Below, in pieces: positions 51,652 to 62,176 of a stretch of 64,000 bases of DNA. This stretch comes from Streptomyces sp. NRRL S-340 (lineage in GTDB: Bacteria; Actinomycetota; Actinomycetes; Streptomycetales; Streptomycetaceae). The stretch is taken from assembly GCF_000720185.1 (NCBI RefSeq), contig NZ_JOIY01000041.1, forward strand, positions 30,018 through 94,017. Reading direction: 5' to 3'. A program made the position numbers and the translations under genes. Each line of letters begins with the position of its first letter. The first letter of the stretch is position 1. The notes beneath the pieces were generated by a model, which ran no database searches, was not told where the DNA came from, and was given only the letters and a program-made list of their open reading frames with translations.

Positions 51652-54605
51652 CAGGCTCCCCTCCTCAACGACACCAGGTCGGACAGTTCCCGGTCGGACA
51701 GTTCGGTGAGGGCGGACTCGCCGGAACCGAGGACCGCCTCGGCCAGGGCGCGCTTGGCGGCGAGCATCTCGGCGATACGGTCCTCGACGGTGCCCTCGGT
51801 GATCAGGCGGTGGACCTGGACGGGCTGGGTCTGGCCGATGCGGTAGGCGCGGTCGGTGGCCTGCTCCTCGACCGCCGGGTTCCACCAGCGGTCGAAGTGG
51901 ACGACGTGGCCCGCGCGCGTGAGGTTGAGGCCGGTGCCCGCCGCCTTCAGGGAGAGGACGAGGACCGGGGTGGCGCCTTCCTGGAAGCGGTCCACCATGC
52001 GTTCGCGCTCGGGGACCGGGGTGCCGCCGTGGAGGAGGTCGACGGGGACCGCGCGGGCGGCGAGGTGGGCGGTGATCAGGCGGGCCATGCCGACGTACTG
52101 GGTGAAGACCAGGGCGGAGCCGTCCTCCGCGAGCACGGTGTCCAGCAGCTCGTCGAGCAGCGCGAGTTTGCCCGAGCGGGCCGCCAGGCGGTCGCCGCCG
52201 CCCGGGTGTGTGCCGTCCTTCAGGTAGAGGGCCGGGTGATCGCAGATCTGCTTGAGCGAGGTCAGCAGCTTGAGGACCAGGCCGCGGCGGGCGATGCCGT
52301 CGGCGGTCTCGATGGCGAGCAGGGACTCGCGCACCACCGCCTCGTACAGCGCGGCCTGCTCGCGGGTGAGCGGGACCGGGTGGTCCGTCTCGGTCTTGGG
52401 CGGCAGCTCGGGGACGATGCCGGGGTCGGACTTCCTGCGGCGCAGCAGGAACGGGCGCACCAGGCGGGCGAGCCGTTCCACGGCCTGGTCGTCCTCGCCG
52501 TTCTCCACCGCGCGGGCGTGGCGGGCGCGGAAGGACGTGAGGGGACCGAGGAGGCCGGGGGTGGTCCAGTCGAGGAGGGCCCAGAGTTCGGAGAGGTTGT
52601 TCTCCACGGGGGTGCCGGTCAGGGCGACCCGGGCGGGCGCGGGGATGGTGCGCAGGGCCTTGGCGGTCGCGGAGTGGGGATTCTTCACGTGCTGCGCCTC
52701 ATCGGCGACGACCATGCCCCAGGGCCGGCCGGCGAGCAGGGGCGCGGCCGAGCGCATGGTGCCGTACGTGGTGAGGACGAAGCCGCTTTCGAGGCCGTCC
52801 AGGGTGCGGTCGGGGCCGTGGAACCGGCGGACGGGCACGCCGGGTGCGAACCGGGTGATCTCCCGCTGCCAGTTGCCCAGCAGAGAGGCCGGGCAGACCA
52901 CCAGCGTGGGCGCGCGGTGGTCCCGCTTGAGGTGCAGGGCGATGAGGGTGACCGTCTTGCCGAGGCCCATGTCGTCGGCGAGGCAGCCGCCGAGACCGAG
53001 GGAGGTCATGAGGTCGAGCCAGGCGAGGCCGCGCAGCTGGTAGTCGCGCAGGGTGGCCCGGAGGCCCGGGGGCGGCTCGGCGGGGCGTACGCCTGCGGTG
53101 ATGCGGTCCCGCAGCGCGGCGAGGGCTCCGACCGGCACGGCCTCGACGGTCTCGCCGTCGACCTCGGCGGTGCCGGTGAGGGCGACGGAGAGCGCGTCGA
53201 CCGGGTCGAGCAGGCCCAGGTCGCGCTTGCGGGCCCTGCGGACCAGGCCGGGGTCGACGAGGACCCAGCGGTCCCTCAGCCGGACCACCGGGCGGTGGGC
53301 TTCGGCGAGGGTGTCCATCTCGGCCTCGGTGAGCGGGTCGCCGCCGAGCGCGAGCTGCCAGCGGAACCGCAGCAGTTCCTCGCTCTCGAAGAAGCCGGTG
53401 CCGTCGGTGGCGGAGCCGGGCGCGGGCCGCACGACGGCGGTCGCGGTGAGGTCGTGCGCCAGGTCGCGAGGCCAGTGCACGGCGACGCCGGCCGCAGCGA
53501 GCCGGGTCGCGGCCACTCCGAGCAGGTCGCTCACCTCCGGCTCGGACAGGGCCAGGACGTCGGGCACGTCCTGTTCGCCGAGCCGGTCCAGCGGCGGCCA
53601 GACGCGGGCCGCGCGGCGCACGGCCAGGGCGGCGTCCACGCGTGCGCGGGGGCCGAACGCCGTGTCGGCCTCACCCGCCCACAGGGCCGCCGCGTCGGCG
53701 ACGAGGGTGGGGTCGGCGAGGCTGTGCACCTGGACGATCGCCGCGCCGGCGCGGCGGGCCGGCTCCGTGTCGTCCGCGCCGCCCGCCGGGCCTGCGTCGA
53801 AGAGGTCGTGGGCGGCCAGGTCCAGGCGCAGCGAGATCCGCACACCGGCGTCCATGCCCGCGGCGACCTCGGCGGCCCAGTCGTGGGCGGCGGGGAGGTG
53901 CTGGGCCGCGCGGTGCGCGAAGGGCCTGCCCGCGGTGTGCGGTGCGGCGGGGGTGCGGGGCAGGGTGTCGGCGACGGCGTCGAGGAAGGCGCGCAGGAGT
54001 GCCTCGGGCTGCGGCAGCCGGAGCGGGCCGGGACCGGGCAGCGGCACGGCGTGGCCCTCGTGGGGCAGGGCGGCGGCGATGGCGCGCAGGTGGGCGAGGT
54101 CGTCGGGGTCGAGCGGGCCCGCCCGCCAGGCGTCGTGTCCGCTGGCGGTCAGGCCGGGCAGCAGGCGCCCGCGCGCGGTGAGCCGCAGCGCGTGCAGGGC
54201 GGCGGCGCCCCAGCAGGCCGTGGCGGGGTGGGCGGCGGGGTCGTGGCGGGCGCGCACGAGGTGGGGCAGGGCGACGTCGAGCGGCAGGGACAGGGCGGGG
54301 GCGGTCCGGCGGCGGGCGGCGGCGCCGTGCGATCGCACCACCGTGAGGGTCGTGCGCACGGGCGGGGCGCCGGGGGCGGCCGGGGTGAGGTCGGCCGGGT
54401 CGGCCGGGTCTTCGGGTGTCTCCGCCTCCGGGTCCCACAGGACGATGCGGCCCTGGCGCGGCAGCGGTGCGGGCACGAAGACGGCGGGCAGGCGGAGTGA
54501 GACGGCCTGCCCGGCTCCGGTCGTCCCCGTCCCGCTCGTCCCGGTGACGGGCCACCCGGTCCCGCTCGCCTCCGCCGAGGTCGTCCCGGCCACGGCCATG
54601 TCGCT
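51651..54605 (-). CDS. SNF2-family helicase with helicase-associated domain
   Basis: 984 residues from ATG 54605, chosen for GGAGGTG upstream. The N-terminal half contains the bacterial SNF2-associated domain. The motor has motif I DDMGLGKT (about 542), II DEAQ (VVADEAQHVKN), III LTGTPVENN, V LSLKAAGTGLNL and VI DRAYRIGQ. It is a DNA translocase with the DEAQ variant seen in many bacterial members. The overlapping SWIM gene downstream is a common pairing; its role (repair, recombination or chromosome structure) is not settled. Confidence 0.9.
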   Translation of the reverse strand, partial: SDMAVAGTTSAEASGTGWPVTGTSGTGTTGAGQAVSLRLPAVFVPAPLPRQGRIVLWDPEAETPEDPADPADLTPAAPGAPPVRTTLTVVRSHGAAARRRTAPALSLPLDVALPHLVRARHDPAAHPATACWGAAALHALRLTARGRLLPGLTASGHDAWRAGPLDPDDLAHLRAIAAALPHEGHAVPLPGPGPLRLPQPEALLRAFLDAVADTLPRTPAAPHTAGRPFAHRAAQHLPAAHDWAAEVAAGMDAGVRISLRLDLAAHDLFDAGPAGGADDTEPARRAGAAIVQVHSLADPTLVADAAALWAGEADTAFGPRARVDAALAVRRAARVWPPLDRLGEQDVPDVLALSEPEVSDLLGVAATRLAAAGVAVHWPRDLAHDLTATAVVRPAPGSATDGTGFFESEELLRFRWQLALGGDPLTEAEMDTLAEAHRPVVRLRDRWVLVDPGLVRRARKRDLGLLDPVDALSVALTGTAEVDGETVEAVPVGALAALRDRITAGVRPAEPPPGLRATLRDYQLRGLAWLDLMTSLGLGGCLADDMGLGKTVTLIALHLKRDHRAPTLVVCPASLLGNWQREITRFAPGVPVRRFHGPDRTLDGLESGFVLTTYGTMRSAAPLLAGRPWGMVVADEAQHVKNPHSATAKALRTIPAPARVALTGTPVENNLSELWALLDWTTPGLLGPLTSFRARHARAVENGEDDQAVERLARLVRPFLLRRRKSDPGIVPELPPKTETDHPVPLTREQAALYEAVVRESLLAIETADGIARRGLVLKLLTSLKQICDHPALYLKDGTHPGGGDRLAARSGKLALLDELLDTVLAEDGSALVFTQYVGMARLITAHLAARAVPVDLLHGGTPVPERERMVDRFQEGATPVLVLSLKAAGTGLNLTRAGHVVHFDRWWNPAVEEQATDRAYRIGQTQPVQVHRLITEGTVEDRIAEMLAAKRALAEAVLGSGESALTELSDRELSDLVSLRRGA

Positions 54606-54746
54606 CATACGTCCTGTCACCTCCCGCTCGTCGGTCGAGTCAGCCGTCTTCGACTTTACGGGCGGGGTCTGACAATCGGCTCCGGACCGGGCGCCGGGGC
54701 CCTCGCGCGGCCGCCGGGGGGTCCCGCGGCAGGGGCCGGGCGCGGG

Positions 54747-55325
54747 TCAGGGGACGGTCTGGGAGACGACGTAGACCATGGGCAGCACCGGATCGGACAG
54801 GTTCACGATGACGTCCTGGCTGGGTGCCGGGTTCTCCTGGCTGTGGCTGAGGCCCCACCAGGGGCCGGGGCCCTTGAAGTTCCAGCCGGTGACGTCGCGG
54901 TCGCGGCGGCTGAAGGTGATGTCGCCCTTCTTGAGGTCGCTCCGGTTGACGCCCATGGCCTCGAGGAAGGTGTCGAGTCCGGGCTGGGTGGTCCGGAACT
55001 GGACGTAGAGGCGGCTGGTCTTCCAGTTGTTCGTCTCGTAGGAGGCCACCCGGTCGGCGGGGTGCGGGATCGGCACCTGGTAGAGGCGGCGCTGGACCTT
55101 GGCGGGGTAGGTGGGGGTCAGGCCGGTCGCGGCGTACTTGGCTTCCTTGTCCTTGCCGCTGTCGCGGCTCTGGGCGGCGGAGATGACCAGGTAGCCGGCC
55201 GGGACGCCGATCAGCAGCATGATGATCAGCAGGGTCAGGGCCCGGCGGCGGTTGCGGTGGCGGCGGTCCTCGGCCGGCCGGGACGGCGGTTCGTCCGGTG
55301 CCGCCGCCTGGCGGGGCAGGGACAT
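54747..55325 (-). CDS. Membrane-anchored hypothetical protein
   Basis: 192 residues from ATG 55325. A charged cytoplasmic start (RPAEDRRHRNRRRAL) is followed by one helix LTLLIIMLLIGVPAGYLVIS (30-49) and an extracytoplasmic domain with YPAKVQRRLYQVPIPHPADR and GWNFKGPGPWWGLSHSQENP. No family recognised, but the sequence is regular and well biased. It follows the glucokinase with a 2-bp gap, so the two are co-transcribed. Confidence 0.75.
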   Translation of the reverse strand: MSLPRQAAAPDEPPSRPAEDRRHRNRRRALTLLIIMLLIGVPAGYLVISAAQSRDSGKDKEAKYAATGLTPTYPAKVQRRLYQVPIPHPADRVASYETNNWKTSRLYVQFRTTQPGLDTFLEAMGVNRSDLKKGDITFSRRDRDVTGWNFKGPGPWWGLSHSQENPAPSQDVIVNLSDPVLPMVYVVSQTVP

Positions 55326-55327
55326 CG

Positions 55328-56467
55328 TCACAGCGTCTCCCGGGCCGCACGCCGGGCCTGTGCGTACTGCTCGTGGCGCTCGACCCGGCGGCGTTTGGCG
55401 CGCCGGAAGCGGCGGGCGACCAGACGGGCGAGGTCGGCGGCGCCGACCATGCCGGCCTCGGGGCCGAGCTGGGCCCGGACGATGCGGGCCTCGGGACGGT
55501 AGCCGCGGCCGGTGAGCTGGCGCTTGAAGGCGTCGCGGGCCGGGCCGATGAGCAGGTCGTCGGCCGCGGACACCCCGCCGCCGATGACGAAGCAGGACGG
55601 GTCGAGGGCGGCGGCCAGGTTGGCGATGCCGACGCCGAGCCACTGGCCGATGTCCTGGAGCAGCTCGACGCACATGGCGTCGCCCTGGCGGGCCAGCTCG
55701 GTGATCATCGGGCCGGTGATGTCGGGGATGTTGCCCTTGACGTGCTCGATGATGCCGTAGGCGACCGGGGAGTCGGCGGCGGCCAGCTCCCGGGCCTCGC
55801 GCACCAGGGCGTTCCCGGAGCTGTACTGCTCCCAGCAGCCGCGGTTGCCGCAAGGGCAGCGGTGGCCGCCGGGCACGACCTGCATGTGCCCGAACTCGCC
55901 GGCCACGCCGAACTTGCCCCGCTTGACCTGGCCGTCCTCCAGGATGGCCCCGCCGATGCCGGTGCCGAGCGTGATCATGACGAGGTGGTCCTCGCCGCGG
56001 CCGGCGCCGAAGCGCCACTCGGCCCAGGCGGCGGCGTTGGCGTCGTTGTCGACCAGGACGGGCACCGACAGGCGTTCGGAGAGCCGGTCGCGCAGCGGCT
56101 CGTTGCGCCAGGACAGGTGGGGGGCGAACAGCACGCGGTTGCGGTCGGCGTCGACCCAGCCGGCCGCGCCGATGCCGACGGCGTGCACGTCGTGCCGGTC
56201 GGACAGGTCCAGGACCAGTTCCACGATGGTGTCCTCGACGACCTTCGGGCTCTTGGACTTGTCCGGGGTCTCCGTGCGGAGCCTCTCCAGGATGTTGCCG
56301 TCGGCGTCGACGACGCCCGCCATCACCTTGGTGCCGCCGATGTCGATGCCGACCGTCGGGACACGGGGCGCCGTCAGGTGGGAACGGCGCTCACGGGTGC
56401 CCACGGTGCGCAGGACCGGGGCTCGGCGGGAGCCGATGGGGGCGGTGAGGTCGCGGTAGGTGCTCAT
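55328..56467 (-). CDS. ROK-family glucokinase / sugar kinase
   Basis: 379 residues from ATG 56467. A 38-residue N-terminal extension is followed by VGIDIGGTKVMAGVVD (phosphate loop, 39-54). DNDANAAAWAEWRFGAG contains the catalytic Asp, GEFGHMQVVPGGHRCPCGNR plus GCWEQ the ROK zinc site, and a C-terminal Arg-rich tail ends the protein. It phosphorylates glucose or a related hexose with ATP. It lies 117 bp after the sugar ABC genes on the same strand, so sugar import and activation are neighbours. Confidence 0.88.
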   Translation of the reverse strand: MSTYRDLTAPIGSRRAPVLRTVGTRERRSHLTAPRVPTVGIDIGGTKVMAGVVDADGNILERLRTETPDKSKSPKVVEDTIVELVLDLSDRHDVHAVGIGAAGWVDADRNRVLFAPHLSWRNEPLRDRLSERLSVPVLVDNDANAAAWAEWRFGAGRGEDHLVMITLGTGIGGAILEDGQVKRGKFGVAGEFGHMQVVPGGHRCPCGNRGCWEQYSSGNALVREARELAAADSPVAYGIIEHVKGNIPDITGPMITELARQGDAMCVELLQDIGQWLGVGIANLAAALDPSCFVIGGGVSAADDLLIGPARDAFKRQLTGRGYRPEARIVRAQLGPEAGMVGAADLARLVARRFRRAKRRRVERHEQYAQARRAARETL

Positions 56468-56584
56468 CGGCCCCGATTCTGCCGCACGCCCGGTAAGGGT
56501 GCTGTATCGGCACCCTGCGCTCCGGCGCCCCGGGCGTGCGGCACGCGCGCGCGGGAGGACGTCGCGCGCGGCGGCCGGCACCCT

Positions 56585-57420
<836 letters not shown>

Positions 57421-57424
<4 letters not shown>

Positions 57425-58470
57425 GTGGTGGCCTCCGCCCGCTTGCGGACCCAGGCGTTGAGCAGGGTCGCCAGGAGCAGCATCGCTCCGAGGAAGAACT
57501 TGAACCAGTCGGGGTTCCACTCGGCGAAGACGATGCCCTTGCTGGTCATGCCGAACAGGAGTGCGCCGACCGCCGAGCCGACGGCGCTGCCGTAGCCGCC
57601 GGTGATCAGGCAGCCGCCGATGACGGCGGCGATGATGTAGATCAGCTCGTTGCCGACGCCCTCGCCGGACTGGACGGCGTCGAAGGAGAAGAGCAGGTGC
57701 TGGCCGGAGATCCAGGCGCCGAGGGCCACGCCCATGTACAGGCCGATCTTGGTCCTGGTGACCGGTACGCCGACCGCGCGGGCGGCGTCCTGGTTGCCGC
57801 CGACGGCGAAGATCCAGTTGCCGGTGCGGGTGCGCAGCAGGATCCAGGAGGCGACGGCGACCAGGGCGAGCCACCACAGGACGGTGACCTTGAAGTCGAC
57901 GCCGCCGACGGTGAACGTGGAGGCGAAGACGGCGTGCGCGGCCGGGAAGCCCTCCATGTCGCCGATGGTCTTGGTGGAGACGGTGTCGTCGATCAGCTTG
58001 GTGAAGCCGAGGTTCATGCCGGTCAGCATCAGGAAGGTGCCCAGGGTGATGATGAAGCTGGGCAGCTTGGTGCGGGTCAGCATGAAGCCGTTGAACGCGC
58101 CGATCGCGAGGGTGACCAGCAGGGAGACGCCGACACCGACCCAGACGTTCGCCGTCATCTGGTAGCTGAACATCGAGGAGACCAGCGCCGAGGAGGTCAC
58201 CATCACGCCCGCGGACAGGTCGAACTCGCCGCCGATCATCAGCAGGGCGACGGGGACGGCCATGATGCCGATCGTCGAGGACGCGTAGAGCACCGTGCTG
58301 AGGCTGGAGGCGCGCACGAACCCGTCGGCGGCGAGGGCGAAGAAGACGAAGACGGCGATCGCGCCGACGACCGAGCCCAGCTCGGGCCGGGAGAGCAGGG
58401 TCCGCAGCGGGGAGGTGCCCAGCAGCCGTTCGTCGGTGCCGGATCCGGTCCGCTCCGAGGTGGCGCTCAT
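57421..58470 (-). CDS. Sugar ABC transporter permease (RbsC-like)
   Basis: 349 residues with about ten membrane helices. The N-terminal tail is Ser/Thr-rich. [20 protein letters not shown] is the conserved GGxDLSxG loop, and [16 protein letters not shown] and [16 protein letters not shown] match the ribose/xylose permease family. Overlaps the ATPase and lipoprotein genes by 4 bp each, so expression is coupled. Confidence 0.9.
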
Positions 58471-59471
58471 CGGGTGCCCCGCTTCGTGTACTCCTCCAGG
58501 GCGGCGGCCTGGTCCTTGGTGACGATCTGCGGGCCGGTGAGCACCGGCTTGCCGCCGCCGAGGACGTCGCTGTTGTACTTGTACAGCCACAGCAGGTCGA
58601 CGGCCTGGTACCCCTGGAGGTAGGGCTGCTGGTCGACGGCGAAGCCGAGGGTGCCGTCCTTCAGCTCGGCGGCGACCTTGGCGTTCAGGTCGAAGGTGTC
58701 GACCTCGGCCTTGCTGCCCGCGTCCCCCTTCGCCTTGACGGCCGTGTCCGCGTAGGGGGCGCCGAGGGTGACGACCGCGTCGACGGACTTGTCCGCCTGG
58801 AGCTTGGCTCCGATCGCGGACTGCACGTCGGGCATGTTGGTGCCGTTGACGTAGAGGTTCTCGACCTTGCCCGAGAAGGTCTTCGCGACGCCGGCGCAGC
58901 GCTGCTCGTGGCCGACGTTGCCCTGCTCGTGCAGGACGCACAGGACCTTCTTCCTGCCGCGCTTGTCCAGTTCCTCGCCGACGGCCTCGCCGGCGACGGT
59001 CTCGTCCTGGCCGATGTGGGTGAGCGCGCCGAACGCCTTGGACTCGGCGGAGCCGGAGTTCACCGTCACCACCGGGATGCCGGCTTTCTCGGCGCGGGCC
59101 ACGGCCGCCTTCATGGCGTCGGGCTTGGCGAGGGTGACGATGATGCCGTCGACCTTCTTGTCCACCGCCGCGTCGACGAGCTGCGCCTGCTGCTGGGCCT
59201 CGTCGTCGTGCGAGTACAGGAAGTTGATGTTGTCCTTGACGGCGGCCTGTTTGGCGCCGTTCTGCACGATGTCCCAGAAGGTGTCGCCGTCACCGGAGTG
59301 GGTGATCATCGCGAAGGTCCAGCGGGGCGTGTTCACCGCCGCCCTGCCCTGGGCCGCCGCGGCCTTGCGGGCGTCCTCCGCCCGCTTGCCGCCGGTGCTG
59401 CTGCATCCCGCGAGGGACAGCGACAGTGCCCCTGCGAGGGCGATGCCTACCCAGGTTGGAAACCGTGCCAC
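58467..59471 (-). CDS. Sugar-binding lipoprotein of the ABC transporter
   Basis: 334 residues from GTG 59471, preferred over ATG 59525 because it gives a clean lipoprotein signal ([20 protein letters not shown] then GC, lipobox LAGC, Cys 23). The mature protein is a periplasmic-binding-protein-like type-I fold, [20 protein letters not shown], then [20 protein letters not shown] and [16 protein letters not shown]. It delivers a sugar to the permease. First gene of the operon; a GntR palindrome lies 130 bp upstream. Confidence 0.9.
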   Translation of the reverse strand: MARFPTWVGIALAGALSLSLAGCSSTGGKRAEDARKAAAAQGRAAVNTPRWTFAMITHSGDGDTFWDIVQNGAKQAAVKDNINFLYSHDDEAQQQAQLVDAAVDKKVDGIIVTLAKPDAMKAAVARAEKAGIPVVTVNSGSAESKAFGALTHIGQDETVAGEAVGEELDKRGRKKVLCVLHEQGNVGHEQRCAGVAKTFSGKVENLYVNGTNMPDVQSAIGAKLQADKSVDAVVTLGAPYADTAVKAKGDAGSKAEVDTFDLNAKVAAELKDGTLGFAVDQQPYLQGYQAVDLLWLYKYNSDVLGGGKPVLTGPQIVTKDQAAALEEYTKRGTR

Positions 59472-59600
59472 GAGGCCGTGCCCTTCTAGCTGTGTTCGAA
59501 CGTACGCGCGGGGCCGATGACACACCCATCAGCCCCGAACATCGCATTATCGGATATCTACAAGTGAAGGCAAACGACCGGGTACCGTGAACCGGCCGCG

Positions 59601-59612
59601 TTGTCCGGACAT
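59601..59612. promoter_or_regulatory. GntR operator candidate at the ABC operon
   Basis: TTGTCCGGACAT (dyad core TGTCCGGACA), in the gap between the gntR 3' end and the ABC operon. The same 12 bp occur upstream of gntR at 60530-60541. Confidence 0.7.
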
Positions 59613-59715
59613 TGTGACGACCGGCGCCCCCGGCCAGGACCCGCTCCCGCCTCTTCCGAGGTACCTCGGGGCCGCGCCCGCCTCGGTCCCGGCCCGCCCC
59701 GGGGCCGCTCCCGGC

Positions 59716-60480
59716 TCAGGACCGTACGAGCAGCCGGAACTCGAAAGAGTAGCGGGACGGACGGTAGGTGTGCGTGCCGAACTCGACCGCCCGGCCCGTG
59801 GCGTCGAAGGTGGTGCGCTGCATCGTGAGCAGGGGGGCGCCCTCCGCCTCCCCGAGCCGCTCGGCCTCGCAGGGGGTGGCGGCGCGGGCGCCGATGGACT
59901 GACGGGCGCTGTGCAGGGTGATCCCGGCGGAGCGCATCAGCCGGTACAGGCCGGTCGCCTCCAGGTGCGCGGTGTCCGGGTCGAGCAGACCGGCCGGCAG
60001 GTGGTTGATCAGGTACGCCATCGGCTCGCCGTGCGCGAGCCGCAGCCGTTCCACCCGGTGCACGTCGGCACCCTCGGTCACCCCGAGGGCGGCGGCGACC
60101 TCGGCGGACGCGGGGACGACCGCGTTCACCAGGACCGTGCTCGTCGGGCGCTGCCCGGCCGCCTCCAGGTCGTCGTAGAGGCTGCTCAGCTCCAGCGGAC
60201 GTTTGACCTGGCTGTGCACGACCTGGGTGCCGACCCCGCGGCGGCGCACCAGCAGCCCCTTGTCGACGAGCGACTGGATGGCCTGGCGGACGGTGGGGCG
60301 GGACAGACCCAGCCGCGCGGCCAGCTCGATCTCGTTGCCCAGCAGACTGCCGGGAGTGAGGGCGCCCTGTTCGATCGCCGCCTCCAGCTGCTGCGACAGC
60401 TGGTAGTACAACGGCACGGGGGAACTCCGGTCGACACTCAGCGCGAGCGACAGGGTGGGGTCCACATCTGGTCTGGGCAC
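59716..60480 (-). CDS. GntR-family regulator (HutC subfamily)
   Basis: 254 residues. Winged HTH (20-85): LYYQLSQQLEAAIEQGALTP and ARLGLSRPTVRQAIQSLVDK. A UTRA ligand domain follows (about 105-250). Two identical palindromes, before its own gene and before the sugar ABC operon 0.2 kb downstream, make it the probable repressor of that operon, released by a sugar or sugar phosphate. Confidence 0.9.
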   Translation of the reverse strand: MPRPDVDPTLSLALSVDRSSPVPLYYQLSQQLEAAIEQGALTPGSLLGNEIELAARLGLSRPTVRQAIQSLVDKGLLVRRRGVGTQVVHSQVKRPLELSSLYDDLEAAGQRPTSTVLVNAVVPASAEVAAALGVTEGADVHRVERLRLAHGEPMAYLINHLPAGLLDPDTAHLEATGLYRLMRSAGITLHSARQSIGARAATPCEAERLGEAEGAPLLTMQRTTFDATGRAVEFGTHTYRPSRYSFEFRLLVRS

Positions 60481-60529
60481 GGCCCGAGCGTAGCCCGGCG
60501 ACCGGTTGACGGGAAGTCGTGTAGTCAGT

Positions 60530-60541
60530 TTGTCCGGACAT
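60530..60541. promoter_or_regulatory. GntR operator candidate at its own promoter
   Basis: TTGTCCGGACAT, 49 bp before the gntR start, identical to the site at 59601-59612. Confidence 0.7.
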
Positions 60542-60579
60542 AGGGAGGGGTGACGTCCGGGGCGGCCCCTTGGCCCCCC

Positions 60580-60615
60580 GGACCGGCGGGACCGGCGGGA
60601 CCGGCGGGACCGGCC
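60580..60615. repeat. Four 9-nt tandem units GGACCGGC(G/C)
   Basis: Three GGACCGGCG units and one GGACCGGCC without gaps, between the GntR promoter and the end of the P450 gene. Confidence 0.85.
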
Positions 60616-60750
60616 GGCGGGCCACTCACCCGCCTGCCGACCCGGTCCCGGCCCGCGCGGTGCGCTCGCCGCCCCGCCCCCGGCGCCCGCGCGCCCGGCC
60701 GGGGAGCCGGATGCGCGGGCCGTGAGCGGACCCGGGGCGGCCGCGGCCGG

Positions 60751-61929
60751 CTACCAGCGCACCGGCAGGCTCCGGGTGCCCCGGATGAGCATGCCCGGCA
60801 GCCACTCCCCCGGCGGGCCGTCGAGGGCCAGGCCGGGCGCGCGCCGCAGCAGCGTGCGCAGGGCCGTGCGCGCCTCCATCCGGGCCAGGGGCGCGCCCAC
60901 GCAGAAGTGGATGCCGTGGCCGAAGGCGAGGTGGCCCTGCGTGTCGCGGTGGAGGTCGAAGCGGTGCGCGGCCGGATAGCGGGCGGCGTCCCGGTCGGCC
61001 GCGGCGAGGCCGATCAGCACCGGCTCGCCGCGCGCGATGGCGGTGCCGCCGATCTCCAGCGGCTCGGCCGCGTACCGGAAGGTGGCGTTCTCCACCGGGC
61101 CCTCGTAGCGCAGGGTCTCCTCGACGACGGCGTCCACCAGGCCGGCGTCGGCCCGCACCTCGGCGAGTTGCGCCGGGTGCCTGAGCAGGGTGTGGACGCT
61201 GTTGGTGATGAGGTTGACCGTGGTCTCGTGGCCGGCGATGAGCAGCAGGAAGGCCATGCCGCGCAGTTCCTGGGGGGAGAGCCGGTCGCCGTCCTCCGCG
61301 GTGGTGCGGATCAGCGCGCCGAGCAGGTCGTCGGCGGGGCCGGCGCACCGCTTGTCCTCGATCAGGTCGGTGAGGTAGGCGGCGAGCCGGTCCACGGACC
61401 GCACCAAGCCGTCCTCGCTGGTGGGGGCGACGAACTCGTTCGACATCTCCCGGAACGCGGCCCGGTCCATCTCGGGGACGCCCAGCAGTTCGCAGATGAC
61501 CGTGATCGGCAGCGGGTAGGAGAACGCCTCCACGAGGTCCGCGTGCCCCAGCGGCAGCATCGCGTCCAGCAGTTCGTCGGTGATCGCCTGGATCCTGGGC
61601 CGCAGCGCCTCCACGCGGCGCGCGGTGAAGGCGCGGGTGACCAGGGAGCGCAGCCGCGTGTGCTGCGGCGGGTCCGCTGTCAGCAGGTGCTTGCCGATCA
61701 CCTCCTCGACGGGCTGCACGTCGAGACCCGCGACGTCCTTGGCGAGCCGGGGGTCGGCGAGGGCGGCACGCGCCTCCTCGTACCCGACGACGAGCCAGGT
61801 GTCGTAGGACTCGGGCGGGGGCAGTCGCACGCGGTGGACCGCGCCCCGTTCCCGCAGGTGCGCGTAGACGGGGTGGGGGTCGTCCCTGAACCCCTCGCCG
61901 TACTCCGCCAGGTCGATCACGTCTGCCAT
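60751..61929 (-). CDS. Cytochrome P450 (CYP107-like)
   Basis: 392 residues from ATG 61929, intact. I-helix oxygen motif LLLIAGHETTVNLI, ExxR as EETLRY, heme loop FGHGIHFCVGAPLARMEART with the ligand Cys near 343. Typical of soluble Streptomyces P450s needing ferredoxin partners, none of which is adjacent. Substrate unknown. It stands alone between divergent or unrelated genes. Confidence 0.92.
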   Translation of the reverse strand: MADVIDLAEYGEGFRDDPHPVYAHLRERGAVHRVRLPPPESYDTWLVVGYEEARAALADPRLAKDVAGLDVQPVEEVIGKHLLTADPPQHTRLRSLVTRAFTARRVEALRPRIQAITDELLDAMLPLGHADLVEAFSYPLPITVICELLGVPEMDRAAFREMSNEFVAPTSEDGLVRSVDRLAAYLTDLIEDKRCAGPADDLLGALIRTTAEDGDRLSPQELRGMAFLLLIAGHETTVNLITNSVHTLLRHPAQLAEVRADAGLVDAVVEETLRYEGPVENATFRYAAEPLEIGGTAIARGEPVLIGLAAADRDAARYPAAHRFDLHRDTQGHLAFGHGIHFCVGAPLARMEARTALRTLLRRAPGLALDGPPGEWLPGMLIRGTRSLPVRW

Positions 61930-62176
61930 CTCGGCTCCCCTCCGGAGCGCGTACGCCACCCGGCGCCCCGTGCCCGGACAACGACCGGCGGCGGCGCGAA
62001 GTGCCCCCAGGCCCCCTGTCGTCACATTCCCGCCTGGCCCGCGACGCCCGGCACGCCCTCTCGCCGCACCGGACGAAACCCCGGGTACGCCCCGGTCACG
62101 AGGACTTCGGAGCGCGCACCGGACGCCGCAGCGCCGCCCTCCGGGCGACGGCGGGAAGGTGACGACAGGACCCTAG

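Noticed and set aside
48859..54500. Very long plus-strand frames (891 and 1096 codons)
   Set aside because: They are exact antisense shadows of the SWIM and SNF2 genes, low-complexity Gly/Arg/Ala translations produced by GC3 bias.
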